Assembly: GCA_965214125.1 (NCBI GenBank)
Contig: CBDCBA010000034.1
Location: forward strand, 114,455-178,454
Source of the DNA: CBDCBA01 sp965214125
Lineage (GTDB): Bacteria; Planctomycetota; Phycisphaerae; Tepidisphaerales; Tepidisphaeraceae
Direction: 5' to 3'
Length of the DNA: 64,000 nt
Positions 9,896-17,697 of this stretch are shown piece after piece. Numbering within the stretch: the first letter of the stretch is position 1; each line of letters begins with the position of its first letter. The notes beneath the pieces are model-generated. The model had not been told where the DNA came from. It saw nothing but the letters and a program-made list of their open reading frames with translations, and did not search any database. A program made the translations under genes and the position numbers.

Positions 9896-9922
9896 ACTCT
9901 CGCCGCCAGTAGGAGAACCGCC

Positions 9923-10540
9923 ATGCCGTTCAAGCCGCTCTCGCTCGCCGTTGCCGTCGTTGCCGCTCACGCCGTTGGCGTGGCGGGCGCGTCGCTTGCA
10001 TCGCCTGCCAACCCGCTCGATCTCGACTTCGCCGACGGCAGCCAGGGCGGGCTCGTCGACTTCGGCGACCAGATGAGCGACGAGGCCATCGAGGACGGGA
10101 CGTTCGCCGCCACGTTGAAGGGGAAGGATCCGCAACTCCGCTTCTTCACGACCGACGGCAAAGCCCCGGCCGATGACGCCGGAAATGCGTTCGCCTTCGA
10201 CCCCGATGCGTTCGAAGGCCTCGAGATCACGATGCAGGTCGACGCCGCCGACAGCGCGCCGGCGAAGCCGCAGCGGAAGTTCACCGTCGTCTTCTACAAC
10301 CAAGATCCTGCGGGCGATCCCACGGCCACCAATCCCAAGGGGCCCTCGGCCGTCGTCAAGGGCCTGCGCCTCCGGCCCGGCGGGTCGATGGCGACGTACT
10401 TCGTCGACTTTGGCGACGTGAACTTCACCCGGTTCAAGGGCGACGTCGAGGGGTTCCGCATCGACCCCATCGACGGCCCCGCCGCCGTCGGCGCGACACT
10501 CCAGATCAAGCGCATCCGCCTCGTTCCCAAGGGCGGGTGA
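9923..10540 (+). CDS. Secreted protein, paralogue of the PEP-CTERM protein at 22851
   Basis: A 205-residue exported protein. The ATG at 9923 has AGGAG seven bases upstream and begins a signal peptide (PLSLAVAVVAAHAVGVAGA). The mature part aligns with the protein at 22851 throughout: DPQLRFFTTDG versus DPQLRRFTENG, VVFYNQDPAGDP versus LGFYNNNVNGDP, and VEGFRIDPIDGP versus VEGLRIDPINNS. It lacks the PEP-CTERM tail of its paralogue and ends IKRIRLVPKGG. The beta-rich pattern resembles extracellular glycan-binding domains, but no named family is recognised. It is divergent from the regulator operon and followed by a strong terminator. A role in binding the locus substrate is inferred. Confidence 0.85.
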   Translation: MPFKPLSLAVAVVAAHAVGVAGASLASPANPLDLDFADGSQGGLVDFGDQMSDEAIEDGTFAATLKGKDPQLRFFTTDGKAPADDAGNAFAFDPDAFEGLEITMQVDAADSAPAKPQRKFTVVFYNQDPAGDPTATNPKGPSAVVKGLRLRPGGSMATYFVDFGDVNFTRFKGDVEGFRIDPIDGPAAVGATLQIKRIRLVPKGG

Positions 10541-10578
10541 CGGCCGGCGAACAACGCGCTTCGCAGCCAGGTCAATGA

Positions 10579-10615
10579 ACCCAAACGCCCCCGCACTGGT
10601 GCGGGGGCGTTTGGG
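10579..10615. terminator. Bidirectional terminator between convergent genes
   Basis: A perfect 17-bp stem (ACCCAAACGCCCCCGCA and its complement) closes a CTG-type loop midway between the secreted protein at 9923 and the convergent sulfatase. The A and T flanks on either side suit rho-independent termination on both strands. Confidence 0.85.
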
Positions 10616-10641
10616 TATATCGGCCGTTTGGCAAACGTCTT

Positions 10642-12147
10642 CTATTGAATCTCGTCCGGATCGATGAAGCGGTCCTCGGTGTCGATCGCCCATTGCCGCA
10701 GCGTTGCCTTGAGCTCCCGCTCGACCTCGGCCACCTCCGGCGTGCCGGTGAGGTTGTCGAACTCGTCCGGGTCACTTTGCGTGTCGTACAGCTCGAACTT
10801 CGGGAGCGTGACGCCGAATGATTGCGGGTCGATCTCCGTCAGCAAGCGATACGCCCGCGGGTACTCGTTCTTGCGCTTGACGATGTCGTCATAGACGCGG
10901 TTGTGCCAAGGGAAGCGGCGGCCGTCGGGGAGTTCGAGCACCCAAAACTTCAGGTCGGAGTTCACGTCGCGCTGGCCTTGAATGATGTTGCGGTAAATGA
11001 GCTTGTGCCGGCCGTCGAAGACGCTGCGCTCCTGCATGCCGTTGTCGTGCTGTTGCCCGTCGTGGATGACCTCGGCAAAGGCGTTGGCACGGCCTTCGGC
11101 ACCGTCGGTTCCGCGGACGAGCCCGGCCACCGACCGCCCCTGGCTTTGCGCGGGCACGGGCATGTTGAGCAGTTCGAGCAGCGTGGCCATCACGTCGACG
11201 CTGCTGACCATCTCGTCAGTCTTGCGTCCGCCCTTGATACCGGGCCCGGCGATGGCGAAGGGGACGTTGAGCCCGAACTGGTAGAGCGACATCTTTCCGC
11301 GGTGGTACGCCGGGCCGTGGTCGCCCATGAAGACGATGAGGGTGTTCTCCATCTCGCCCGCCTCGTCGACCGCGCGCAGCACCTCGCCCAACTGGTTGTC
11401 GGCGACCTCGCAGTAATCGAGGTATTCGGCCCAATCCTTGCGGGAGGCGGGCGTGTCGGGCAGGAAGGCGGGCAGCACAACGTCATCCAGGTCGACGCCG
11501 ATTTCGATCTGATCGCTGTTGCGGAACGGCCGATGCGGCGCTTGGATGTTGGCGAAGAAGAAGAACGGTTTGTCGGCCGCATGCGCGGTGGCGATCATCT
11601 GGCTGGTGCGGCCGAAGTTGTTCGGCTTGAACCACTCGTCGTAAGGAAACTTCTCGTTGGGCGCCACGTGCAGCTTGCCGCTGACGGCCGTGTGGTAGCC
11701 GGCGTCGCGGAGAATCTCCGTCAGCGTGACCAGCCGATCCTTCACCTGGACGCGCGAGTAGACCGGCGCGTTTCGCTGACCCGGCGTGAGCTGATCGGCG
11801 GGCACGAAGAAGTTGTTCGTGTTGCCGATCATGCCGTTGGTGTGGCAGTAGGTGCCCGTGTAGATGCTCGCCTTCGAGGGCGAGCAGACGGGGTAGGCCA
11901 CGTACATGCGTTCGAAGTAGATGCCGCCCTTGGCAACGCGATCCATGTTCGGCGTCTCGAGGCCGGGCGTGCCGAGATAGCTGAGCTGGGCGCCCTGATC
12001 TTCGGTCAGGACGAACAGGATGTTGGGCTGCTTCTCCGCCGCGTCGGCCTCCTGCGTCGCGGACGCCGGTGCATTCAACGCGAGCAAGCCGAGACCGAGA
12101 AGCACGAGGGCCAGGCGACGGAACGTCACCGGTGCAAAAACAGGCAT
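10642..12147 (-). CDS. Secreted sulfatase with CSPSK active-site motif
   Basis: An S1-type sulfatase of 501 residues. The ATG at 12147 is preferred to the one at 12177 because GGAGG lies just upstream and a signal peptide follows at once (RRLALVLLGLGLLALNAPASA). Metal ligands are in NILFVLTEDQG. The catalytic motif is CSPSKASIYTG (Cys about 88), where Cys becomes formylglycine; position 5 is Lys instead of the canonical Arg. Further sulfatase features are SGKLHV and FMGDHGPAYHRGKMSLYQFG. The overall sequence resembles heparan N-sulfatase-like or arylsulfatase A-like enzymes. It follows the prepilin-like gene on the same strand and probably removes sulfate from the locus polysaccharide. Confidence 0.9.
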   Translation of the reverse strand: MPVFAPVTFRRLALVLLGLGLLALNAPASATQEADAAEKQPNILFVLTEDQGAQLSYLGTPGLETPNMDRVAKGGIYFERMYVAYPVCSPSKASIYTGTYCHTNGMIGNTNNFFVPADQLTPGQRNAPVYSRVQVKDRLVTLTEILRDAGYHTAVSGKLHVAPNEKFPYDEWFKPNNFGRTSQMIATAHAADKPFFFFANIQAPHRPFRNSDQIEIGVDLDDVVLPAFLPDTPASRKDWAEYLDYCEVADNQLGEVLRAVDEAGEMENTLIVFMGDHGPAYHRGKMSLYQFGLNVPFAIAGPGIKGGRKTDEMVSSVDVMATLLELLNMPVPAQSQGRSVAGLVRGTDGAEGRANAFAEVIHDGQQHDNGMQERSVFDGRHKLIYRNIIQGQRDVNSDLKFWVLELPDGRRFPWHNRVYDDIVKRKNEYPRAYRLLTEIDPQSFGVTLPKFELYDTQSDPDEFDNLTGTPEVAEVERELKATLRQWAIDTEDRFIDPDEIQ

Positions 12148-12216
12148 TGCGCCTCCAAGGTGGGTTGAGGACATCAAGCCGCGCAGTGATGGGAGGCGGC
12201 GGCGATCAAACCGGAA

Positions 12217-13038
12217 TCAGAAGAAGAAGTAGACCCGGTTGTTCTTCGGGCCCATCGGCACCTTGAAGCGGTTCTCCATCTCGCCGAGCGTTCGGAACAC
12301 GACCGACCCGTCGGCGTTACCGATTCGCCCCCCCTCGGCCACGCCGCGCAGCATCTTGCCGGTGGCGGGATCGTCGTACATCTCGCCGTGCTGAACGTGG
12401 TTGGCCCAGGCGCTGAAGCCGGCGTTCTCGTGCAGGCCGATCAGGTCTGACACGATCATCAGATCGCCACCATCGGTCGCCTTGTTGGCGATGACTTCCC
12501 GATCATCGATCTTCTCGCCAATCTCATCGACGAAGAACTCGTTCGTGGGAACATCATTGTAGTTGGACCACATGGCGTAGGAGACCAACAGCCCCTGCCA
12601 GTCGCGCTCGGCGAACTTTTCGGCGTAAACCGAGCCAATCTTGTCGTTGTTGATCAGGCCAGCAGCCTTGGATGGGCAGTAGAACATGTTGACGTCCGTC
12701 ATGTACTCGCCGACGAACAGCACGGCCTGGGCGCCGGGGATGCTAAAGTCGGTGGCGGCCGCGAGCCCACCGTTGGGCCAGCGACTCTGCGGCTGCATCT
12801 CCGACATGGTTCCGAGGGGATACCAGCGGTCGTTGTCGACCGCGTAGAGCTGCATCGACCCCGACTGCTGCCGGAGGTTGTTCGCGCAGACCACGCCGCG
12901 GGCCGCGTCGCGGGCACGGCTGAGCGTCGGCAGCAAGATCGCCAGCAGCAGCGCGATGATGCCGATGACCACCAGCAGCTCGACGAGCGTGAAACCGAAA
13001 CGAAGCCGCGGCGGTGCGGCGGGAGCGATGCGAAACAC
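12217..13038 (-). CDS. Prepilin-type N-terminal cleavage/methylation domain protein
   Basis: A 273-residue type IV pilin-like or pseudopilin-like protein. It starts at GTG 13038 with GAGGAGG six bases upstream. After a 14-residue leader come GFTLVELLVVIGIIALLLAI and LLPTLSRARDAARG, the class III signal cut by prepilin peptidase after Gly with Phe methylated. The globular part has CANNLRQQSGSMQLYAVDND and resembles the DUF1559 proteins that are greatly expanded in Planctomycetota, often beside sulfatases. It lies upstream of a sulfatase on the same strand and is divergent from another, with the shared dyad in its promoter region. It may help glycan capture or secretion at the envelope (inferred). 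Confidence 0.9.
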   Translation of the reverse strand: MFRIAPAAPPRLRFGFTLVELLVVIGIIALLLAILLPTLSRARDAARGVVCANNLRQQSGSMQLYAVDNDRWYPLGTMSEMQPQSRWPNGGLAAATDFSIPGAQAVLFVGEYMTDVNMFYCPSKAAGLINNDKIGSVYAEKFAERDWQGLLVSYAMWSNYNDVPTNEFFVDEIGEKIDDREVIANKATDGGDLMIVSDLIGLHENAGFSAWANHVQHGEMYDDPATGKMLRGVAEGGRIGNADGSVVFRTLGEMENRFKVPMGPKNNRVYFFF

Positions 13039-13240
13039 GATGGGCCTCCTCGGGAAAATCAGCCGTCCTGCCCACAGTCGTCACGATGACGCTTCGGGCG
13101 ATCCGAACCCTATGGCCTGCGTCCGGGCCGCCCTCTCCACGCAGGGTGCCCGGAACATCGCCGGCAGGACGACCTCAACGCTAGTCTTCGAGCGGTCCCT
13201 GTCAACGGCTGCGACGAAGCCGAGGCAGCGATATGCCTGT

Positions 13241-13255
13241 CAAGGGATAGTCCGA
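13241..13255 (-). promoter_or_regulatory. Candidate operator, copy 3
   Basis: The minus strand reads TCGGACTATCCCTTG. The 11-base core CGGACTATCCC is identical to that at 22641. It lies in the 336-base gap (13039-13374) between the divergent prepilin-like gene and a sulfatase. Apart from this site I see no gene or other clear element in the gap. Confidence 0.55.
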
Positions 13256-13374
13256 ACCCGGCATCCTTCGTGCGTGCCCTCGCGGCTGACGATCGGTCCG
13301 TCCCGCCGTATGTGGTCGACGTTTGCGTCCGCCGTGCCTTGCGTGGCCGCCTGGCGCTTCGTACGCTCAACGCA

Positions 13375-15330
13375 ATGACCGCACGCGCCTGGGCTAGTTC
13401 TTTACGCCGGGTTCACTGTTGCTTGCTCCTGGCTTTGCTCCTGCTGTTGAGCCTCGCCACCGTCGCGAGCGCGGATGGTGGGGTCGTCGCATCGCAGCGG
13501 CCCAACGTGGTGTTGATCCTCGCCGACGATTTGGGCTTCTCCGATTTAGGCTGCTACGGCGGGGAGATCGACACGCCCCAACTCGACCGCCTCGCGGCAG
13601 GCGGCGTGAAGTTCGGGCGCTATCGCACCAGCCCCATGTGCGTCACCAGCCGCGCCGCCCTGCTCAGCGGCATGGAATACCACGTGGCCGGCAAGCAGGC
13701 GATGACGCGCGCCGCCCCGCTGGCCAGCGTCCTGCGCGACGGCGGATACCGAACGATTATCGCCGGAAAATGGCACCTCGCCGGCGCGCCCACCGACCCG
13801 CACATGGGCTTCGACCGCTTCTTCGGCTTCCTCGGCGGACAGACGAACTGCTTTACCGGCGGCCCCGACTGGGTGAAGGACGGTCGCCCCTTCACTGACT
13901 ACGGCGACGACTTCTACGCGACCGACGCCTTCGCCGACTACGCCCTCGCCGAGATGCAGTCCGCCCGCGACGCCGGGCGGCCGTACTTCCTGTTCCTCTC
14001 GTTCAACGCCCCGCACGTTCCGCTCCAGGCGCCCGAGGCGGACGTGCGCAAGTACCTCGATCGTGGCGACTACGACGGCGGCTGGATGCCGATCCGCCAG
14101 CAGCGCATCGACCGCCTCATCAAGCTTGGCCTCATCGACGCCGACCACGTGTTCCCGCCGCCGACGAGCGATGTCGAGCCGTGGGACCTGATGACGAAGG
14201 AAGAACAGCAACTCGAGACGCTCAAGCAGGCGGCGTACGCGGCGATGATCGACCGCATCGACCAGAACGTCGGCCGCCTCCTCGCCGACATCGAAGCGGC
14301 GGGCGAGCTCGACAACACGCTGGTGCTCTTCACGAGCGACAACGGCGCGGACTTCGTCGGCATCGATACGAACCAGAATGCCAAGCCGTGGACGCGGCGT
14401 ACCGATCATCCGTACGAGCGGTTCACCGGCAGCAACGGGTGGGCGTACGCGAATAATGCCCCGTTTCGGTACTACAAGCATGCCGGCCACGAGGGCGGTC
14501 TGGCGGCGCCGCTGATCGCGCACTGGCCGAGCGGGATTCAGGTCGAGGCCGGAACCCTGCTTCATCAGGACGTGCGCGTGTGGGATCTCTACCCGACGAT
14601 CCTCCAAGCCGCGGGCCTGACGTACGAGCCGTGTGGCGAACAGCGCTCGCTGATGGGCGAGCCGCTCCAGCCGATGTTCACCGACGCCGGTGCGCCGGGG
14701 CACGACGGGTTCATTTCCAGCTTTATCTACACGCGGGCGATCATCGACGGTCACTGGAAGGCCACCAGTTTCAGCACGCGGCCCTGGGAGCTGTACGACC
14801 TTGCCGCCGACCGAACCGAAACCGACGACTTGGCGGCGAAACATCCGGAAAAACTGAAGGAACTGCTGGCCAAGTGGGATGCGTTCGTCGCCGACGCCGG
14901 GAACGTGCCAGCGGCTTGGGATCCGGAGCCGGGCGAGGTCGTCTACTGGATGCACCAGCGCATGCCGCCCGGCATCGCGTCCGTGACGCCGAAGATGAGC
15001 GAGCCGGCTGCGCCGCGTGAGGCGAAGCTGGAGATCACCTTCGGCGGCGACATCGAGTTCCGCGACGAGCAAGGCGTCGGCATGAACGGCACGATTCGCC
15101 TGATGCGCTATGGCCAGGCGGAGCCGGTTTGGATCATCGACCCGACGCCCGCCCACCAGGTCGGCCCGCGCACGCTGCGGTTCCACGACACGCCGGTGCT
15201 CGAGCCCGGCAGGTACTACCTGCAATGGGACAACAACGTCCTCCGCCTGAAACTCGGCGACGGCCCCGCCCGGCGGCTGCACGAGCAACGCAACGCCGCC
15301 TACGGCTGGCGGTTCACCGTGCGAGATTGA
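13375..15330 (+). CDS. Secreted sulfatase with CVTSR motif and C-terminal extension
   Basis: A 651-residue S1-type sulfatase. The ATG at 13375 is chosen because the signal peptide (VHCCLLLALLLLLSLATVAS) follows directly; a GTG at 13270 is in frame but adds a non-signal-like lead. Metal ligands are in NVVLILADDLGFSDLGCYGG. The formylglycine motif is CVTSRAALLSG (Cys about 89), with Thr instead of Pro or Ala at position 3. Other conserved parts are IAGKWHLAG and LFTSDNGAD. The final 110 residues form an extra beta-rich domain (EITFGGDIEFRDEQGVGMNG). The gene tail overlaps that of lemA by 17 bases. It is probably exolytic or endolytic on a sulfated glycan; specificity cannot be read. Confidence 0.9.
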   Translation: MTARAWASSLRRVHCCLLLALLLLLSLATVASADGGVVASQRPNVVLILADDLGFSDLGCYGGEIDTPQLDRLAAGGVKFGRYRTSPMCVTSRAALLSGMEYHVAGKQAMTRAAPLASVLRDGGYRTIIAGKWHLAGAPTDPHMGFDRFFGFLGGQTNCFTGGPDWVKDGRPFTDYGDDFYATDAFADYALAEMQSARDAGRPYFLFLSFNAPHVPLQAPEADVRKYLDRGDYDGGWMPIRQQRIDRLIKLGLIDADHVFPPPTSDVEPWDLMTKEEQQLETLKQAAYAAMIDRIDQNVGRLLADIEAAGELDNTLVLFTSDNGADFVGIDTNQNAKPWTRRTDHPYERFTGSNGWAYANNAPFRYYKHAGHEGGLAAPLIAHWPSGIQVEAGTLLHQDVRVWDLYPTILQAAGLTYEPCGEQRSLMGEPLQPMFTDAGAPGHDGFISSFIYTRAIIDGHWKATSFSTRPWELYDLAADRTETDDLAAKHPEKLKELLAKWDAFVADAGNVPAAWDPEPGEVVYWMHQRMPPGIASVTPKMSEPAAPREAKLEITFGGDIEFRDEQGVGMNGTIRLMRYGQAEPVWIIDPTPAHQVGPRTLRFHDTPVLEPGRYYLQWDNNVLRLKLGDGPARRLHEQRNAAYGWRFTVRD

Positions 15331-15883
15331 CGGCGGGCGCGGAGTGCGCGGCCTCTTCGACCTCGAAGTACGGCTGCGGGCCGAACCCGAAGCGGCCGGC
15401 GACGAGGTTGGCGGGAACGCTGGCGACCGCTTGATTCATCGCCCGCACGTTGGCGTTGTAGAAGCGGCGGGCCTTGCTCAGCCGCGTTTCGGTGGCCACG
15501 AGTTCGTTCTGCAAGTCGAGGAAACGCTCGCTCGCCTTCAAGTCCGGGTAAGCCTCGGCGATGGCGAGAAGCCGGCGCAGGCCGCCGACGAGGGCCGTCT
15601 CCTTTCGTGCCGCGCCGTCGACGCCGCCCTCGTTCGTGGCCGCGGCTCGCGCCTGCATCACCCGCTGAAACGTCTCACGCTCGTGGGCGGCGTATCCCTT
15701 GACGACCTCCACGAGCGACGGGATCAAATCGTGGCGACGTTGCAGTTCGGTGTCGATCGCGCTCCACGCCTCGCGCACGAACTGGCGCAGCCGCACGAGC
15801 CGGTTGTACGTCAGCACAAGCCACCCGCCGACCACGACGACCGGCAGCGCGACGAGCAGGAGAATCCAGAGGCCCGGATGCAT
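15314..15883 (-). CDS. lemA: LemA family membrane-anchored protein
   Basis: A 189-residue protein with one N-terminal transmembrane helix (LWILLLVALPVVVVGGWLVL), then the LemA signature TYNRLVRLRQFVREAWSAID and a helical bundle with RRHDLIPSLVEVVKGYAAHE and RRFYNANVRAMNQAV. LemA proteins display a short outer N-terminus and a cytoplasmic helical domain; their role is unclear. It is divergently paired (14-base gap) with a DUF2207 protein, a common pairing in bacteria, suggesting they work together at the membrane. Confidence 0.93.
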   Translation of the reverse strand: MHPGLWILLLVALPVVVVGGWLVLTYNRLVRLRQFVREAWSAIDTELQRRHDLIPSLVEVVKGYAAHERETFQRVMQARAAATNEGGVDGAARKETALVGGLRRLLAIAEAYPDLKASERFLDLQNELVATETRLSKARRFYNANVRAMNQAVASVPANLVAGRFGFGPQPYFEVEEAAHSAPAVNLAR

Positions 15884-15897
15884 TATCCTGCCAGCCT

Positions 15898-17655
15898 ATG
15901 GGAAGACTCACCCGGGCGGCGCTGCTGGCGGCAATCGCGGCACTCCTCGCGATCGCGTCGACAGTGCGGAGCGAGATCATCCGCTCCTTTGAGAGCGAGG
16001 TGCGCGTCGTTGACCCGGCGACGCTGGAGATCCGCGAGACGATCCGGATGGACTTCGAGAACGCCCGGCGGCGCGGGATTTTCCGCAACATCCCCTACCG
16101 CTACGAACGCCTCGGCAACGCGTGGACGGTCAAGCTGCACGACGTCGAAGTCACCGACGCTCGCGGGAACGAGCGGCCGACGTCGATCTCGCGCACCGGC
16201 GGTTCGCTCGATATCCGCATCGGCGACCCGGACGTCTTTCTCACCGGCGAACACACGTACGTCATCACCTACACGGCCCGGCGGGCGGTGGCGTTCTTCG
16301 ACGGCGAACCGGAGGTCTACTGGAACGCCACCGGCGACGAGTGGCCCTTCGCAATCGAGCGGGCGACGGCGCGGCTGATCCTGCCGGACGGCATCGATCC
16401 GGCCGCGGTCGACACGCGCAGCTTCCGCGGCCCGCGGGGCTCGACCGACAGCGCCACGGTGACGCCGATCGACGGCGGGCTCGAGTTCTCGGCACAAAAC
16501 CTACGGCCCGGCGCCGGCCTGACGATGGTGGCGCGACTGCCGGCCGGAAGCGTGCAAGAGGCCGGGTTGCTGGTCACGATCGGCTGGTGGCTGGGCGACT
16601 GGTGGCCGGCAATTGCGTTGCCGCTGCTGGCGACGGCCGGCATGTTCGCCCTGTGGCGCTGGGGCGGCCGCGACGAGGGCGGCGGCGCGGCCGTGCCGGT
16701 TGAGTGGGACCCGCCCGCGGGCCTCACGCCCGCGGAGGTCGGCACGCTCTACGACGAGGTCTGCCACTCGCAGGACGTGATCGCCACCGTCATCGATCTT
16801 GCCGCCCGCGGCTACCTGTCCATCACCGAGACCCAAACCGACGGCGTACTGGGCTTCAGCAAAAAGGACTACCGCTTCAAGAAGCTCAAGGAGCCCGACC
16901 CGTCGCTGAAGCAGCACGAGGAGGACGTGCTCCGCGGCCTGTTCCTGACGATGAAGGTGCAGTGGCTCTCGGGCCTGCGCGGAACCTTTCGCAGTACCTA
17001 CCAGGGGGTGCAGGCGCACATCTACCACTCGCTCACCAAGGCCGGATACTTCAACGGCGACCCGAGCGGCGTGCGCACCATGTGGATGGCGATCGGCGTC
17101 ATCGTGGTGATTGCCGGGATCGTCACCACGGTACTCGGCTACCAGCGCGGTCACGCCTCGCTCGGCGTCGGGCTGCTGTTGGCGTCGGTGCCGGTGTTCC
17201 TGTTCGGCAGGCAGATGCCCGCGCGCACGCGCAAAGGCTCGCGGGCGCTGCGCGAGTGCATGGGATTCCGGCGGTTCCTGATGATGGTCGAGAAGGAGCG
17301 TTTGGCCGACCGCTTCGTGAAGGACCCGACGATCTTCGGCCGGCTGCTCCCGTACGCGATGGTGCTGGGCGTGGAGGATCGATGGGCCGCGCAGTTCGAG
17401 GGGCTGCTGAGCGCGCCGCCGGACTGGTACGCGAGCGACAGCGGTGTTGACGGCTTCCACGCGGGGGCGTTCATCCACAGCCTCGGCCACGGCGTCAGCA
17501 GCATGGGCACCAATCTCGCGGCCGCCCCCGCCAGCAGCGGGTCGGGCGGCGGCACGAGCGCCTTCAGCGGCGGCGCGGGCGGCGGCTTCAGTGGCTTCAG
17601 CGGCGGCGGGTTCTCCGGCGGCGGGTTCGGCGGGGGTGGCGGCGGCTCGTGGTGA
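15898..17655 (+). CDS. DUF2207 membrane protein with glycine-rich tail
   Basis: A 585-residue protein: signal peptide (ALLAAIAALLAIASTVRSE), an extracytoplasmic beta-domain typical of DUF2207 (IRSFESEVRVVDPATLEIRE, NARRRGIFRNIPYRY), a transmembrane helix near 225-245, a cytoplasmic region, two close helices near 395-435, and a C-terminus of Gly/Ser repeats ending GGGGGGSW. This order is that of YciQ/DUF2207 proteins. The biochemical role is not known. Divergent pairing with lemA is the main context. It interrupts the sulfatase region and may not be functionally part of it. Confidence 0.9.
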   Translation: MGRLTRAALLAAIAALLAIASTVRSEIIRSFESEVRVVDPATLEIRETIRMDFENARRRGIFRNIPYRYERLGNAWTVKLHDVEVTDARGNERPTSISRTGGSLDIRIGDPDVFLTGEHTYVITYTARRAVAFFDGEPEVYWNATGDEWPFAIERATARLILPDGIDPAAVDTRSFRGPRGSTDSATVTPIDGGLEFSAQNLRPGAGLTMVARLPAGSVQEAGLLVTIGWWLGDWWPAIALPLLATAGMFALWRWGGRDEGGGAAVPVEWDPPAGLTPAEVGTLYDEVCHSQDVIATVIDLAARGYLSITETQTDGVLGFSKKDYRFKKLKEPDPSLKQHEEDVLRGLFLTMKVQWLSGLRGTFRSTYQGVQAHIYHSLTKAGYFNGDPSGVRTMWMAIGVIVVIAGIVTTVLGYQRGHASLGVGLLLASVPVFLFGRQMPARTRKGSRALRECMGFRRFLMMVEKERLADRFVKDPTIFGRLLPYAMVLGVEDRWAAQFEGLLSAPPDWYASDSGVDGFHAGAFIHSLGHGVSSMGTNLAAAPASSGSGGGTSAFSGGAGGGFSGFSGGGFSGGGFGGGGGGSW

Positions 17656-17697
17656 GGCGGGCGATCTTCGACGTGGTCGCGAGTGCTAGATGAGCGC

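Noticed and set aside
13270..13374. Upstream GTG start for the CVTSR sulfatase
   Set aside because: It adds 35 residues before a typical signal peptide and would overlap the operator region.
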